Assembly: GCF_000607165.1 (NCBI RefSeq)
Contig: NZ_JFZG01000025.1
Coordinates: 248,001-312,000 of the forward strand
Origin: Ralstonia pickettii
GTDB taxonomy: Bacteria; Pseudomonadota; Gammaproteobacteria; Burkholderiales; Burkholderiaceae
Direction of reading: 5' to 3'
Length of the DNA: 64,000 bases
A model generated the notes under the pieces. The model did not search any database. It had not been told where the DNA came from and saw only the letters and a program-made list of their open reading frames with translations. A program made the translations under genes and the position numbers. Positions 28,906 through 38,404 of this stretch are shown here, in pieces. How positions within the stretch are numbered: position 1 is the first letter of the stretch; the number at the start of each line of letters is the position of its first letter.

Positions 28906-30918
28906 TCAACCCGCCAACGACGACGGCAACGACGCGCTCGGCACCGCGTCCTCTTCGGCACACGCAGCGGCGCCGCTGTCCGCAGCGTTGTCCAGCCGGT
29001 TGAGCCACGCCATCAACGCGTCGGCATGCTGCGGGCGCGAGAACAGATAGCCCTGCCCCAGGTCGCATCCGGCGTTGCGCAGCAACGCGAGCTGCTCGGG
29101 GTCTTCCACGCCTTCGGCCACCACTTGCATGCGCAGGCTATGCGCCATGGCGATCACCGCGCCGGCAATGGCCTCGCCGTCGCCGGGCATGCGTTGCACG
29201 AAGCTGCGGTCGATCTTGAGCTTCTGGATCGGGAAACGCTGCAGATACGCCAGCGACGAATACCCGGTGCCGAAATCGTCAATCGACAGGCTGATGCCGG
29301 CCGCGTGCAAGGATTCGAGCAGCGCGATGTTGTCTTCGATGTCTTCCATCAGCACGCTCTCGGTAATTTCGAGTTCGAGCTGATGCGGCGGCATGCCGGT
29401 TTCGCGCAGCACGTCCATGACGTTTTCCACGAGCGCCGGGTCGCGCGTTTGCCGCGCCGACAGGTTGACGGCCACCCGCAGCGTGACGCCGTCCTCACGC
29501 ATCCAGCGCACGGCTTGTTCGCACGCGGTGCGCAGCACCCACAGGCCGAGCGGCACGATCAGGCCGGTTTCTTCCGCCACGGCGATGAACTCGCCGGGGC
29601 CGATCAGGCCGATCTCCGGATGGCGCCAGCGCACCAGCGCCTCCACGCCGTAGACGTTTGCTTTGCAGATCACCGCATCGTGTGCGCCTTCTGTGCACAG
29701 GCGCACCTGCGGCTGGTAGGCCAGCAACAGCTCTTCGCGGTCGAGCGCGCGGCGCAGATCGGCTTCCACACGCAGGCGGCGGCGCGCCTGCTGGTCCATC
29801 TCCGACGTGAAGCTAGCGGCCGCGTTCTTGCCGTGGTTCTTGGCGTGGTACATCGCCGTGTCGGCGTTGCGCGTGAGCACCTGCACGTCGCGTGCGTCAT
29901 GCGGATACAGGCTCACGCCCACGCTCGCCGTTACGTAGATCTGATGCAGGTCGAGCGCAAACGGCGCCGCCAGCGCGGCAAGAATGCGCTTGGCCAATCC
30001 GTCGGCCAGCGTTGCCGCTTCCGTGTCGGCGATCTGCGCCCGGCCGGACAGCTCAGCGATCACCGCAAACTCATCCCCGCCGATGCGGCACAGCACGGCA
30101 CGCAAGTTGGCTTGGTCGATCACGTCGTTCAGCCGCCGCGCAACTTGGCGCAGCAGTCGGTCGCCGTTGTTGTGGCCCAGCGTGTCGTTGACGACCTTGA
30201 AGTTGTCCAGATCCAGCAGGAGCAGCCCCACTGCACCCGCCTGGCCCGCGCGCTTGAGCGACACCTGCAGGCGTTCGTTGAAGGCGTGCCGGTTCGGCAG
30301 CTCCGTGACCGAATCGATGTGGGCGAGGTAGTCCAGGTGCGCTTCTGCCTGCAGCACCGCGCGGCGCATGCGGGCGATCACCAGATACGCGAGGCCCATC
30401 GCGCCGATGCCCACCGACACCGTGAGCACGGCGTAGCCAAGTAGTTGCATGTACAGCTCGGTCAGGCTGGAGCGCACCACCACATAGCCGATCACGCGGC
30501 GTTCCGATTCCACGGGCTCCACCACCTCCAGCGTGGTCAGCGTGGACACATCCGACTCGCGCAGCATGGCGGCATCGGGGGCGCGCACCGGTGCGGCATC
30601 GCCGTGCTGATACAGCGCCAGCGGCTTGCGCAGCGCGCTGAAAATGCCGGCCGCACGCAGCGACGGTGACGCTCCCAGCGCGCCCAGGGTTTCTTCCGCC
30701 GCGCGACGGTCATTGAAGAGCAGCGCGGCCACGCTGTTCGCGCCCACAATGCGGGCCTGCACATGCACGTCGCGCACCAGCGCCGCATGCAGCGCGATGA
30801 ACTGGAACACGATGAGCAGGAAGCCCGCGATTGTCAGCGCCGCACCGGCACCGGCCATGTTGGCCCGCACCATGGAGTGCCCCAGGCGGGGTTGAGGGGT
30901 CGTAATGGACAAGCTCAT
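28906..30918 (-). CDS. YfiN-like diguanylate cyclase/phosphodiesterase (CHASE8-GGDEF-EAL)
   Basis: 670-residue inner-membrane protein: one membrane helix (~24-48), a periplasmic sensor domain (~50-150, CHASE8-like), a second helix (~158-182), GGDEF at residues 280-284 and EAL at 426-428, with DDFGTGYSS later in the EAL domain. Both catalytic motifs look intact, so synthesis and hydrolysis of c-di-GMP are possible. No RxxD inhibitory site is seen at the usual place before GGDEF. Its start overlaps the yfiR-like stop by four bases; the YfiR-like protein probably represses it from the periplasm. Confidence 0.9.
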   Translation of the reverse strand: MSLSITTPQPRLGHSMVRANMAGAGAALTIAGFLLIVFQFIALHAALVRDVHVQARIVGANSVAALLFNDRRAAEETLGALGASPSLRAAGIFSALRKPLALYQHGDAAPVRAPDAAMLRESDVSTLTTLEVVEPVESERRVIGYVVVRSSLTELYMQLLGYAVLTVSVGIGAMGLAYLVIARMRRAVLQAEAHLDYLAHIDSVTELPNRHAFNERLQVSLKRAGQAGAVGLLLLDLDNFKVVNDTLGHNNGDRLLRQVARRLNDVIDQANLRAVLCRIGGDEFAVIAELSGRAQIADTEAATLADGLAKRILAALAAPFALDLHQIYVTASVGVSLYPHDARDVQVLTRNADTAMYHAKNHGKNAAASFTSEMDQQARRRLRVEADLRRALDREELLLAYQPQVRLCTEGAHDAVICKANVYGVEALVRWRHPEIGLIGPGEFIAVAEETGLIVPLGLWVLRTACEQAVRWMREDGVTLRVAVNLSARQTRDPALVENVMDVLRETGMPPHQLELEITESVLMEDIEDNIALLESLHAAGISLSIDDFGTGYSSLAYLQRFPIQKLKIDRSFVQRMPGDGEAIAGAVIAMAHSLRMQVVAEGVEDPEQLALLRNAGCDLGQGYLFSRPQHADALMAWLNRLDNAADSGAAACAEEDAVPSASLPSSLAG

Positions 30919-31487
30919 TGCACGGTCCTAGCCAGGCGCAGCAGTTGTGAGCTGAGCTGAAGATGGGCTTGCCGCGCAGCCACTGCATCGATGTCGAAGA
31001 CCACGCGATCGTCATGCAGGGCCAACGCGATCATCGGCTCCGGGTTGCCGGCTGCGCGCTGGCTCTTTGGGCTGTCGGACACTGTCAGCACGGGCGCGGC
31101 CGGATCGACGCGCACACCGTTCGGGGTACGTGCATCAAACACGAGGACATGGCAGCCGGCAACGGTGCTGTCGTTGAGCTTTCGGATTTCCAGGCGATGT
31201 CCGCGCACGGGTTTTCCTATCAGTTTTTCCAAGGCCGCCTGCAACGGATGCTGTGCGGTCACGCACACCACCATCGGGGCGTCGGCCTGCATGACATCGG
31301 CCGGCCAGTTGGTGAACAGCGCAAAGTTGTAGATGAACGCCGCCTTGACCTGCACCTCGCTGGCCTGCATCTGTGCGTTCGTGGCACCCATGCATGCCAC
31401 GCACGCCAGCACGGCGCCCAGCACCGCGCATAACCTGCGCGGGCCGGATCTTCGAGCGCGTCGGACGGTGCCGTGCGGGGTGTTCAT
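30915..31487 (-). CDS. YfiR-family periplasmic repressor
   Basis: 190 residues with a signal peptide (cleavage near residue 39 after AVLACVACMGATNAQ) and a YfiR/DUF4154 fold: VKAAFIYNFALFTNWPAD at the mature N-terminus and late VFDIDAVAARQAHLQLSSQLLRLA. YfiR proteins bind the periplasmic domain of a YfiN-type cyclase and shut it down until released by an outer-membrane partner or redox signal. Its start overlaps the TonB receptor stop and its stop overlaps the cyclase start, each by four bases, giving one coupled unit. Confidence 0.87.
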   Translation of the reverse strand: MNTPHGTVRRARRSGPRRLCAVLGAVLACVACMGATNAQMQASEVQVKAAFIYNFALFTNWPADVMQADAPMVVCVTAQHPLQAALEKLIGKPVRGHRLEIRKLNDSTVAGCHVLVFDARTPNGVRVDPAAPVLTVSDSPKSQRAAGNPEPMIALALHDDRVVFDIDAVAARQAHLQLSSQLLRLARTVQ

Positions 31488-33583
31488 CGGAAGGTGTAGG
31501 TGAATTTCACGCGAAAGGCACGGCCATCCTGCTCGATGGACGGCTGCGGTAGCTCCGGACCAGCCGGATCCGCATAGCGCCGATCGAACAGGTTGTAGAC
31601 GCTGGCCGACATCTCCAGGTTGGGCGCCAACCGTGCCGCCAGCAACGTCAGGTTGGCGATCCAGTAACCGCCCACCTGGCCTGCTGTCGTCAGCCGGTTG
31701 CTGATGTACTGCGCTTCCACCCCAGCACGCCAGTCGCTGCGCCACACAGGCGCGGTGGCGTTGACCTTGAGCATGTGACGCGGCGAGTTGCTCAGTGTCT
31801 GGCCGGTATCGACATCTTCGGAACGCTGGAAGCTGTAGCTCGTGCGCAGGCGCGTGCCGCCCGGCCAGTTCTGCTCGTAGCCGAGTTCTGCGCCGCGCGT
31901 GCGCACACGCGCTACGTTGCTGAAAAAGAGCAGCCCGGTGTTCGGGTCTTCGCTCTGGCTGATCAGGTTGGAAACGTTGTTCTGAAACACCGACAAGGTC
32001 GCCTTGCCGCCCGCGGCAACTTGTTGCTCGACCACCGTTTCATACGTACGTATGCGCTCGGCCGACAACCCATTGGTGACCTGCTGGCCGCCGGGCGCGC
32101 TGGTCTGATAGTTCAGCTCGTAATCGTTCGGCGCGCGATAGGCCATGCCGTAGATCGCCTTGACGGTGGTCGTTGGGGCGGCATGCCAGATCAGGCCCAC
32201 ACGCGGGCTGAAGATGCCCGATGCGAAGCTCGTGTGGTCGTAGCGCAGGCCCGTATCCAGCACCCAGTCCCGATGGAGCAGGAATTGATCCTGCACGTAT
32301 ACGCCCACACGGTTGTTGCTCCGATGGTCGTCGAGGTAACTGGCATACGGCACCGTATCGAAATTGCGCATTGCATCACGGTAGTCGCGTTGCAGTTCCG
32401 TGCCGATGACCAGCGTGTGGCGTTCGATGCGGCGCGTCACGAGCTTGAGTTCGGTGCCGTACCACGCGGTGTCGAATACATCGCGGTTGATACCGGCCGG
32501 AGGCGGGTTGTATGCGTAATCGCCCTGCGAGACATAGCGCCCCCAGAACAGCCGTGCCGACACGTCGGTCGTGTCGTCCAGCGCGTGCTGCCAGGTGCCG
32601 TTGAACATCTGCCGCGTATCGACAGTGCGGGAGCGCGGGTCGTTGAAGCTCTGGTCGTACGGCGCCGTCGGCACGCCCTTCGTGCGATCGACGTAGCCGA
32701 AGGTCAGCTCGAACTCGCCAAAACTGCCCTTGGCAAACAGGCGCTTGGCGCGGTCGTAATCCATGCCGCGGGCCACGCCGTCGCTCACGCCGGGCTGGTT
32801 GAACTCGGGAAAGTAGAGGTCGCGGCCGGGGGCATCGTTCACGCTGGCCGACAGCAGCCATTCGGCGCCGTTCTCCGCCCGCTTGCCCCACGTCACACGG
32901 GCATCGCGCGCATTGGCGCTGCCCGTCGATCCGCTGGCCTGCACGCCGTCAATGTCACGGCCGCGCTTGGTGATGATGTTGATCACACCGAACAGCGCGT
33001 TCGATCCGTACACCGCCGAGCCAGCTCCGGGCACGTACTCCACCCGCTCGATGAGGTCGACGTTGAGGATCGCTTCGGTGCCGACGGCCGCCTGGTCGAA
33101 GATGGGGTCGTTGGTGCGATGGCCATCAATCAGCAACAGGAAGCGGGTGTCGTAGTCGCCCGCGCGCAAGAAACCGCGTGCGCCCAGCGTGGTGTAGTTG
33201 CGGTCGTAGTTGGTGTAGAGCCCCGGCAGACTGCCCAGAATGTCGCCCAGCGTGCGCCAGCCATAGGCTTTGATGTCAGCTGCGGTGATGACCGATACGG
33301 TGGCGGGCGCCTCGTTGGCAGCTTGGGCGTACTTGGATGCACCCGTCACGACCTGCACCTGCATGAGTTGCTCGATGGGCAATGCAGTCAGGTCAGTCAC
33401 GTCTGCCTGTGCCAGCGCTGCGGTGGAAAGCAACGTACCGGCCACCGCAAACATTTGCGCGCATCGCTTAGGGCCGAACGGCGTGCGTGGCAAGCGCACA
33501 GACACTGCGTTCGAGAGCGCGAAACTCGGGTGTTTCCGGTAGCCCTGCGCGAGCGCACGGGCAATCACAACAAGGGGCGGCAT
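31484..33583 (-). CDS. TonB-dependent outer-membrane receptor
   Basis: 699-residue TonB receptor with an N-terminal signal (mature start after TAALAQA), a plug domain (residues ~75-190, VSVITAADIKAYGWRTLGDILG, GSNALFGVINIITKRG) and a 22-strand barrel ending in the aromatic C-terminus VKFTYTFR. The signal peptide is long; a GTG start at the RLPRTPFG segment is an alternative. It is the first gene of the YfiR/cyclase unit, in the place where a YfiB lipoprotein lies in Pseudomonas, so it may pass a ligand signal to c-di-GMP metabolism. Confidence 0.9.
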   Translation of the reverse strand: MPPLVVIARALAQGYRKHPSFALSNAVSVRLPRTPFGPKRCAQMFAVAGTLLSTAALAQADVTDLTALPIEQLMQVQVVTGASKYAQAANEAPATVSVITAADIKAYGWRTLGDILGSLPGLYTNYDRNYTTLGARGFLRAGDYDTRFLLLIDGHRTNDPIFDQAAVGTEAILNVDLIERVEYVPGAGSAVYGSNALFGVINIITKRGRDIDGVQASGSTGSANARDARVTWGKRAENGAEWLLSASVNDAPGRDLYFPEFNQPGVSDGVARGMDYDRAKRLFAKGSFGEFELTFGYVDRTKGVPTAPYDQSFNDPRSRTVDTRQMFNGTWQHALDDTTDVSARLFWGRYVSQGDYAYNPPPAGINRDVFDTAWYGTELKLVTRRIERHTLVIGTELQRDYRDAMRNFDTVPYASYLDDHRSNNRVGVYVQDQFLLHRDWVLDTGLRYDHTSFASGIFSPRVGLIWHAAPTTTVKAIYGMAYRAPNDYELNYQTSAPGGQQVTNGLSAERIRTYETVVEQQVAAGGKATLSVFQNNVSNLISQSEDPNTGLLFFSNVARVRTRGAELGYEQNWPGGTRLRTSYSFQRSEDVDTGQTLSNSPRHMLKVNATAPVWRSDWRAGVEAQYISNRLTTAGQVGGYWIANLTLLAARLAPNLEMSASVYNLFDRRYADPAGPELPQPSIEQDGRAFRVKFTYTFR

Positions 33584-33754
33584 CAGCGGAACCGGCAGAA
33601 CCGATCACGTCTCTGAGGGACGTTCAGCGGGAATTCGATAGTTCTGCTTTAAAACGGAGAACCGGCGCGGTTCTTTACCCCTCCACTGCTGGGGCGACAC
33701 GTCAGCGCCGTTGTGGTGTGGCGGCAGCACGTGCCATTTTGTGACGGCCAAGGC

Positions 33755-34174
33755 TCAGCGGCGGCGCTTGCGCAAACGTTCGATGGCGACCAGTTGCGCG
33801 ACAGCTTCGGCCAGCTCCGCCTGTGCACGTGCGTAGTCGAATTTGCTTTTGCTGTTCTGCATGTGTTCCTCCGCCGCCTTGCGGGCCTGCTCGGCCTTGG
33901 CCTCATCCAGGTCGTGCGCGCGCACAGCGGTGTCTGCCAGCACGATTACCTGCTCGGGCTGCACGTCAACAAAGCCGCCCGCCACAAAGAGGATCACCTC
34001 TTCGCCCTTCTCCTGCGTGACCCGGACGGTGCCTGGACGCAGCCGCGTAAGCAGACGTTCATGGCCGGGCAGGATGCCCAGTTCACCCTCGGTGCCGGGG
34101 ATGACCACAAACTTGGCGTTGCCTTCGTACAGCCGTTCTTCTGCCGTGACGACATCGACCTTCAGCACCGGCAT
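33755..34174 (-). CDS. atpC: orphan F1 ATP synthase epsilon subunit
   Basis: 139-residue epsilon subunit of full length: N-terminal beta sandwich ([34 protein letters not shown]) and C-terminal helical hairpin ([18 protein letters not shown]). A strong GAGGAGA box precedes the ATG. No other ATP synthase gene is nearby: the neighbours are a TonB receptor and a LysR regulator. It is therefore a stand-alone copy and could compete with or modulate the main enzyme, since the epsilon subunit inhibits F1. The other possibility is a relic from a lost second operon. Confidence 0.9.
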   Translation of the reverse strand: MPVLKVDVVTAEERLYEGNAKFVVIPGTEGELGILPGHERLLTRLRPGTVRVTQEKGEEVILFVAGGFVDVQPEQVIVLADTAVRAHDLDEAKAEQARKAAEEHMQNSKSKFDYARAQAELAEAVAQLVAIERLRKRRR

Positions 34175-34374
34175 GGTGTCTCCTCTATTACGCGCATAGG
34201 TTCACAAGGTAGCACGATGTGCGCCCGGCGCCCTCCTCGGAACTCGCTCCGATTCGGGCCAGCGCCGACGCGTGCAGCCACGGCTGACCGTAAGGTTTCA
34301 CAGTATGTAACGTCACAAACGCTGCCTAGACTGTCCGCCAGACCTTCAAAAAGACATATCAGGGAAACACAAGC

Positions 34375-35310
34375 ATGCTGGGCGATCTATTGATGTCGTT
34401 CTTCGAGGTGGCGCGCCAAGGCAGCGTCACCTCTGCTGCCAAGCACCTGCGCCTGTCGCAGCCCACTGTGACCGGACGCATCCGCCAGTTGGAAGAGATG
34501 TACGGCGTGGAGTTGTTCCACCGCCGCGGCAGCCGGCTGGACCTATCGGACCTGGGCGTGAGCCTCATGCCCATCGTCGAGCGCCTTGCGCAGCAGGAGG
34601 GCGACGTCGATTTTCTCCTGCGCAATGCGGGCGATCTGCGCACTGGCAACCTGCGCGTGGGCGCCACGGGCCCTTACTACATCCTGCCCAGCGTGGCGGC
34701 GTTTCGCGCGCGGCATCCGACCATCGAGATCACCATCGAATTCGGCAATTCGCAGCAGATGCTCGAAGCGCTGTCAGAGGTGCGCATCGACCTGGCTGTG
34801 TCGTCTCATGCCGTGGATGACGAGCGCCTGCATCGCATCACGCTGGCAGAAGACACCATGGTGCTGGTCGTGCCGCTGGACCATGCGCTTGCGCGGCGTC
34901 CGAGCATCACGTTGGATGACGTTGCCGGCTGCCAGCTGTTGATGCGCGAACCGGGCTCCGTCACCCGCCGCGTCACCGAAGACGCGTTCGCTGCGGCCGG
35001 CATCGAGCCTGCCAGCACGAGCATCATCGGCAGCCGTGAAGCCATTTACGAGGCGATCAGCCTGGGGCTGGGCTGCAGCATCGTTCCCGCGCGTGAAGCA
35101 CCGCGCCGGCCCGACGTGCGCGTGCTGCCGTTCGCAGACAACGCGCCGGTCATCCACGAATATCTGTACTTCCTGAAGGAGCGCAAGGACGCACGCCTGG
35201 TACGCGCCTTCCTTGACTGCCTGAACCCGGTGCTTGCACAGGCGCCAAAGAAAAACGCCGATGCGTTCATCGCCAAAGTTATGGCGATGGACACAGCCGC
35301 GACGCGCTAG
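34375..35310 (+). CDS. LysR-family regulator (AEP-cluster paralogue A)
   Basis: 311-residue LysR regulator with an N-terminal winged helix (AAKHLRLSQPTVTGRIRQLEEMYGVELF) and effector domain starting RVGATGPYYILP. It is clearly paralogous to the LysR at 42346-43212 at the other end of the phosphonate cluster, sharing SQPTVT, the following recognition helix and GATGPYY/GATAPYY. It is divergent from the orphan atpC and 45 bases upstream of a HAD phosphatase gene. Control of the phosphonate genes is likely but unproven. Confidence 0.88.
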   Translation: MLGDLLMSFFEVARQGSVTSAAKHLRLSQPTVTGRIRQLEEMYGVELFHRRGSRLDLSDLGVSLMPIVERLAQQEGDVDFLLRNAGDLRTGNLRVGATGPYYILPSVAAFRARHPTIEITIEFGNSQQMLEALSEVRIDLAVSSHAVDDERLHRITLAEDTMVLVVPLDHALARRPSITLDDVAGCQLLMREPGSVTRRVTEDAFAAAGIEPASTSIIGSREAIYEAISLGLGCSIVPAREAPRRPDVRVLPFADNAPVIHEYLYFLKERKDARLVRAFLDCLNPVLAQAPKKNADAFIAKVMAMDTAATR

Positions 35311-35355
35311 GGCCGTAACCTCGCGGTTTTTCAACCGCCCCTGTCCGCCCGCTGT

Positions 35356-36039
35356 ATGCAATCGCTTGCCCTGTTCGACCTGGACCACACCCTGCTGCCC
35401 GTTGACAGCGAATACGAATGGGGCCGCTTCCTGGTCGCCCAGGGCGCCGTCGATCGAAGCGTCTTCGAGCAAGCCAACGAACGCTGGATGCGGGAATACC
35501 GCGACGGCACGCTCGACTTTGCGCGGCACGTGCGCTTCTCGCTCGGCCTGCTGGCCCAGCACCCGCGCACACGGCTCGACGCCTGGCGTGCCACGTTCCT
35601 GCGCGAAGTCATCACACCCGCCATGCTGCCGCGCGCGCGGCAACTGGTCGACACACACCTGCGCGCCGGCGACCTTTGCTGCATCGTCACCGCCACGCAC
35701 CGCTACCTGACCGAGCCGATTGCCGCCGCCTTCAACGTGCCGCATCTGCTGGCGGTCGAGGGCGAGACCATCAACGGTCAGAGCGATGGCGCATTCACGG
35801 GCAACCCGCTCGGCACCGCCACATTTGGCGCAGGCAAGATCGTACGCGTGACGGAATGGCTCGCGCAGCGCGGCCAGCGCATGACGGACTTCTCGCGCAC
35901 CGTGTTCTACAGCGATTCACGCAACGACCTGCCGCTGCTCGAAGCCGTTTCGCACCCGGTGGCAGTGAGCCCCGACACCACCTTGCGGGCCGTGGCCGAG
36001 TCGCGCGGCTGGCCCATCATCGAACTCTTCGCTGCCTGA
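35356..36039 (+). CDS. HAD-superfamily phosphatase (SerB-like, subfamily IB)
   Basis: 227-residue HAD hydrolase with the nucleophile motif DLDHTLLP (Asp8, Asp10), a mid-chain TATHRYLTEPI (motif II Thr), a Lys near GAGKIVRV and motif IV FYSDSRNDLPLLE. This IB type is often annotated phosphoserine phosphatase-like or HisN-like. It starts 45 bases after the LysR gene on the same strand and converges on the FAD oxidoreductase gene. The substrate is unknown; a role with phosphonate-derived phosphate is only positional inference. Confidence 0.85.
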   Translation: MQSLALFDLDHTLLPVDSEYEWGRFLVAQGAVDRSVFEQANERWMREYRDGTLDFARHVRFSLGLLAQHPRTRLDAWRATFLREVITPAMLPRARQLVDTHLRAGDLCCIVTATHRYLTEPIAAAFNVPHLLAVEGETINGQSDGAFTGNPLGTATFGAGKIVRVTEWLAQRGQRMTDFSRTVFYSDSRNDLPLLEAVSHPVAVSPDTTLRAVAESRGWPIIELFAA

Positions 36040-36042
36040 AAA

Positions 36043-36081
36043 CAAGAGCGCCCGCGCGGCATGAACCGTGCAGGCGTCTTG
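36043..36081. terminator. possible bidirectional terminator
   Basis: CAAGAGCGCC at 36043 pairs with GGCGTCTTG ending at 36081, with one bulged base, between two convergent genes (HAD phosphatase and FAD oxidoreductase). There is no clear T-run, so efficiency is uncertain. Confidence 0.35.
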
Positions 36082-36099
36082 TCGGTGAACGACACTCCG

Positions 36100-37320
36100 T
36101 CAGGCAGTCATCGCTGCGGGCGTGCTCGCCGGCGGCGTCCACTGCGGCAGTTCGGTGCCGTCGACCAGCGCATCCATATGCCGATGCGCCAGCGCCGGAC
36201 CCACGCTCATACCAATGCCGCTGTGCATCAGCGCGACGGTGGTGCGGTCATCGATGCGGGTGATCGAGAACGCGCCACTGCCGGGTACACGACACTTGGC
36301 GCCGTACACGCCCTGCCAACGCTCCACCACGCGCAACTTGCTGCCGAAGGTGTCACGCGCGAGGTCGAGCATGATGTTGTCGACCGACTCGGCGTTGAAC
36401 GGGCGAGCGTCCTGACCGTAGTCGTGCGAATCGCCGACGATCCAGTCGCCATAGGGTGTCGGGCTGACTAACAGGTGAATGCCATGACGCGCCAGCTCGG
36501 GGCGCTGATGCTCGATCTGCATGGCCAGCGCCTGGGCGGTCGGCAAGTCCGCAAATGCCCCGTAGTGCGTGCATGACAGCCCGGTCAGCACGGCGTGCTC
36601 CAGACGGAAGCCGTCTTCGGGTGTGACACGCAGCATCTGCAGGCGGCAAACCTGCGGTTGCAGCGCGCGAAGCTGGTCCGCACACAGCGTGTGGTAATCG
36701 TGACCGCTGCAGACGATCACACGCTGGGCGTTGCACACACCGGCGGTTGTTTCCAGCCGGCCGCCTTCAACATGGCGCACGAGCGTACCGAAATGGAAAC
36801 GCACACCTTGCGTGGCAAGCCATGACGCCAGCGCCGGAATGGCTTCGCGCGAATAGAGCTGCAGATCATCAAAGCCCTGGAGCGCTGCTCGGTGGCGCAT
36901 GAAGCGTCCATCGTAGAGGTTCGCCAGGTCTGCGCTGCGCAACAGCTTTACGTTGTAGCCGAAAGCCGGTGCGCGCGTCGCCATGAACTCGTCCAGCACG
37001 GCTTCTTCCGCGGCATTGCGGGCAAATAGCAGAGCACCGTTGGCGCGCGCAAAGATGCCGGCCCTATCGGCCCAGTCGAGATACAGCGCGCGGCTTTCGC
37101 GCGCGAGGTCCAGCATGATGCCGGGCGGCTGGCCGGTCACCAGCATCTGACCGAAATTGCGAATGGACGCGCCGACGGCAATATCACTGCGCTCGAATAC
37201 CGTCACGCGCAGGCCGCGTTTGACTGCAGCGGCTGCGTGCGCCAAGCCCAAAATGCCAGCCCCGACGATGGCGACGTCGGTGCTGGCATCCAGGCCCCCT
37301 TGAGTTACGGGAGCTTGCAT
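36100..37320 (-). CDS. FAD-dependent oxidoreductase of phosphonate clusters (TIGR03364/PbfC-like)
   Basis: 406-residue DAO-family flavoprotein with the FAD-binding motif VAIVGAGILGLAHA (residues ~16-29). Further typical segments are SIRNFGQMLVTGQPPG and, near the C-terminus, TVALMHSGIGMSVGPALAHR. This type occurs beside phosphonoacetaldehyde hydrolase genes and is thought to oxidise 2-aminoethylphosphonate or its N-methyl form to phosphonoacetaldehyde. It lies three bases from the binding-protein stop and, in the order of transcription, is the last gene of the cluster. Confidence 0.83.
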   Translation of the reverse strand: MQAPVTQGGLDASTDVAIVGAGILGLAHAAAAVKRGLRVTVFERSDIAVGASIRNFGQMLVTGQPPGIMLDLARESRALYLDWADRAGIFARANGALLFARNAAEEAVLDEFMATRAPAFGYNVKLLRSADLANLYDGRFMRHRAALQGFDDLQLYSREAIPALASWLATQGVRFHFGTLVRHVEGGRLETTAGVCNAQRVIVCSGHDYHTLCADQLRALQPQVCRLQMLRVTPEDGFRLEHAVLTGLSCTHYGAFADLPTAQALAMQIEHQRPELARHGIHLLVSPTPYGDWIVGDSHDYGQDARPFNAESVDNIMLDLARDTFGSKLRVVERWQGVYGAKCRVPGSGAFSITRIDDRTTVALMHSGIGMSVGPALAHRHMDALVDGTELPQWTPPASTPAAMTA

Positions 37321-37323
37321 CGC

Positions 37324-38349
37324 TTACTTCTTCTCCGACTTGCCGTCGTAGCGCTTCGTCCACTCAGCGAGGATGCGATCGCGATTGGCGCTGGCCCACG
37401 TAAAGTCGTTCTTGATCAGACGCTTTTCGTAGTCGGCCGGCAGCAGCGGATCCGGCTTGGAGAAGCCGGGCGTGGCGACCACGGCAAAGTTCTTCTCATA
37501 CAGCGCCATTGCAGCCGGGCTTGCCGAGAAGTCAGCCAGCTTCTTGGCGGCGTCCAGGTTCTTCGTGCCCTTCATGATGCCGGTGGCTTCCACGTCCCAG
37601 CCCAGGCCTTCGGACGGTAGCACGATGTCGATGGGTGCGCCTTCCTTCTTCGATTTCACGGCACGGTATTCAAACGCGATGCCGATCGGGAATTCACCCG
37701 AGGCAGCCATCTTGCAAGGCTTGGAGCCCGAGTGCGTGTATTGGCCGATGTTCTGGTGCAGTGCGTCCATGTAGGCCCAGCCCTTCTGCTCACCCAGCAT
37801 CTGCAGCCATGCGCTGACGTCCAGGTAACCCGTGCCCGACGACGCCGGGTTCGGCATGACGATCTTGCCAGCGTAGACCGGCTTGGTCAGGTCGGCCCAC
37901 GAAGTCGGCTTCGGCAGGTTCTGCTTCTGTGCTTCGACGGTGTTGAAGCAAATGGCCGCGCCCCATGCATCCATGCCGACCCATGCCGGCGGGTTGGCCT
38001 TGTCGCGGTACGTGGCGCCGATCTTCGACAGATCCGCCGGTGCGTACGGCGTCAGCATGCCTTCCTTGTCCAGGATGGCCAGGCTCGATGCGGCCAGGCC
38101 CCACACCACGTCAGCGCGCGGATTGTTCTTCTCGGCCAGCAGCTTGGCGGTGACAACGCCAGTGGAGTCGCGCACCCACTTGATCTCGATGTCCGGATTG
38201 GCCTTCTCGAAGGCCTCCTGGTACGCCTTCACTTGGTCAGCTTCCAGCGCCGTGTATACGGTCAGCGTGGTCTTGGCAAAAGCCGACGTGGCGAAAGCCA
38301 TCGCGGCCGAAGTGACTGCGGCGGCCAGCAGGGAAAGACGTGCGGTCAT
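37324..38349 (-). CDS. 2-aminoethylphosphonate ABC transporter substrate-binding protein
   Basis: 341-residue periplasmic protein with a signal peptide (cleaved near ATSAFA, residue 25) and an iron/AEP-type extracellular binding fold: LTVYTALEADQVKAYQEAFE, RADVVWGLAASS and PNPASSGTGYLDVSAW. The ATG at 38349 is preceded by a GAGG box; the longer open frame has no signal sequence. It is encoded with phnX, a fused permease and an ATPase, which together resemble the putative AEP importers found next to phnX. Confidence 0.88.
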   Translation of the reverse strand: MTARLSLLAAAVTSAAMAFATSAFAKTTLTVYTALEADQVKAYQEAFEKANPDIEIKWVRDSTGVVTAKLLAEKNNPRADVVWGLAASSLAILDKEGMLTPYAPADLSKIGATYRDKANPPAWVGMDAWGAAICFNTVEAQKQNLPKPTSWADLTKPVYAGKIVMPNPASSGTGYLDVSAWLQMLGEQKGWAYMDALHQNIGQYTHSGSKPCKMAASGEFPIGIAFEYRAVKSKKEGAPIDIVLPSEGLGWDVEATGIMKGTKNLDAAKKLADFSASPAAMALYEKNFAVVATPGFSKPDPLLPADYEKRLIKNDFTWASANRDRILAEWTKRYDGKSEKK

Positions 38350-38404
38350 GGTTTCCTCGGTATGGTGTGATGCAGCGGAAAAGACAACAAACAGGACAAC
38401 AAAC

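Noticed and set aside
31775-33616. 613-codon plus-strand frame
   Set aside because: Antisense to the TonB receptor, which has clear plug and barrel features; the frame is a codon-bias artefact.
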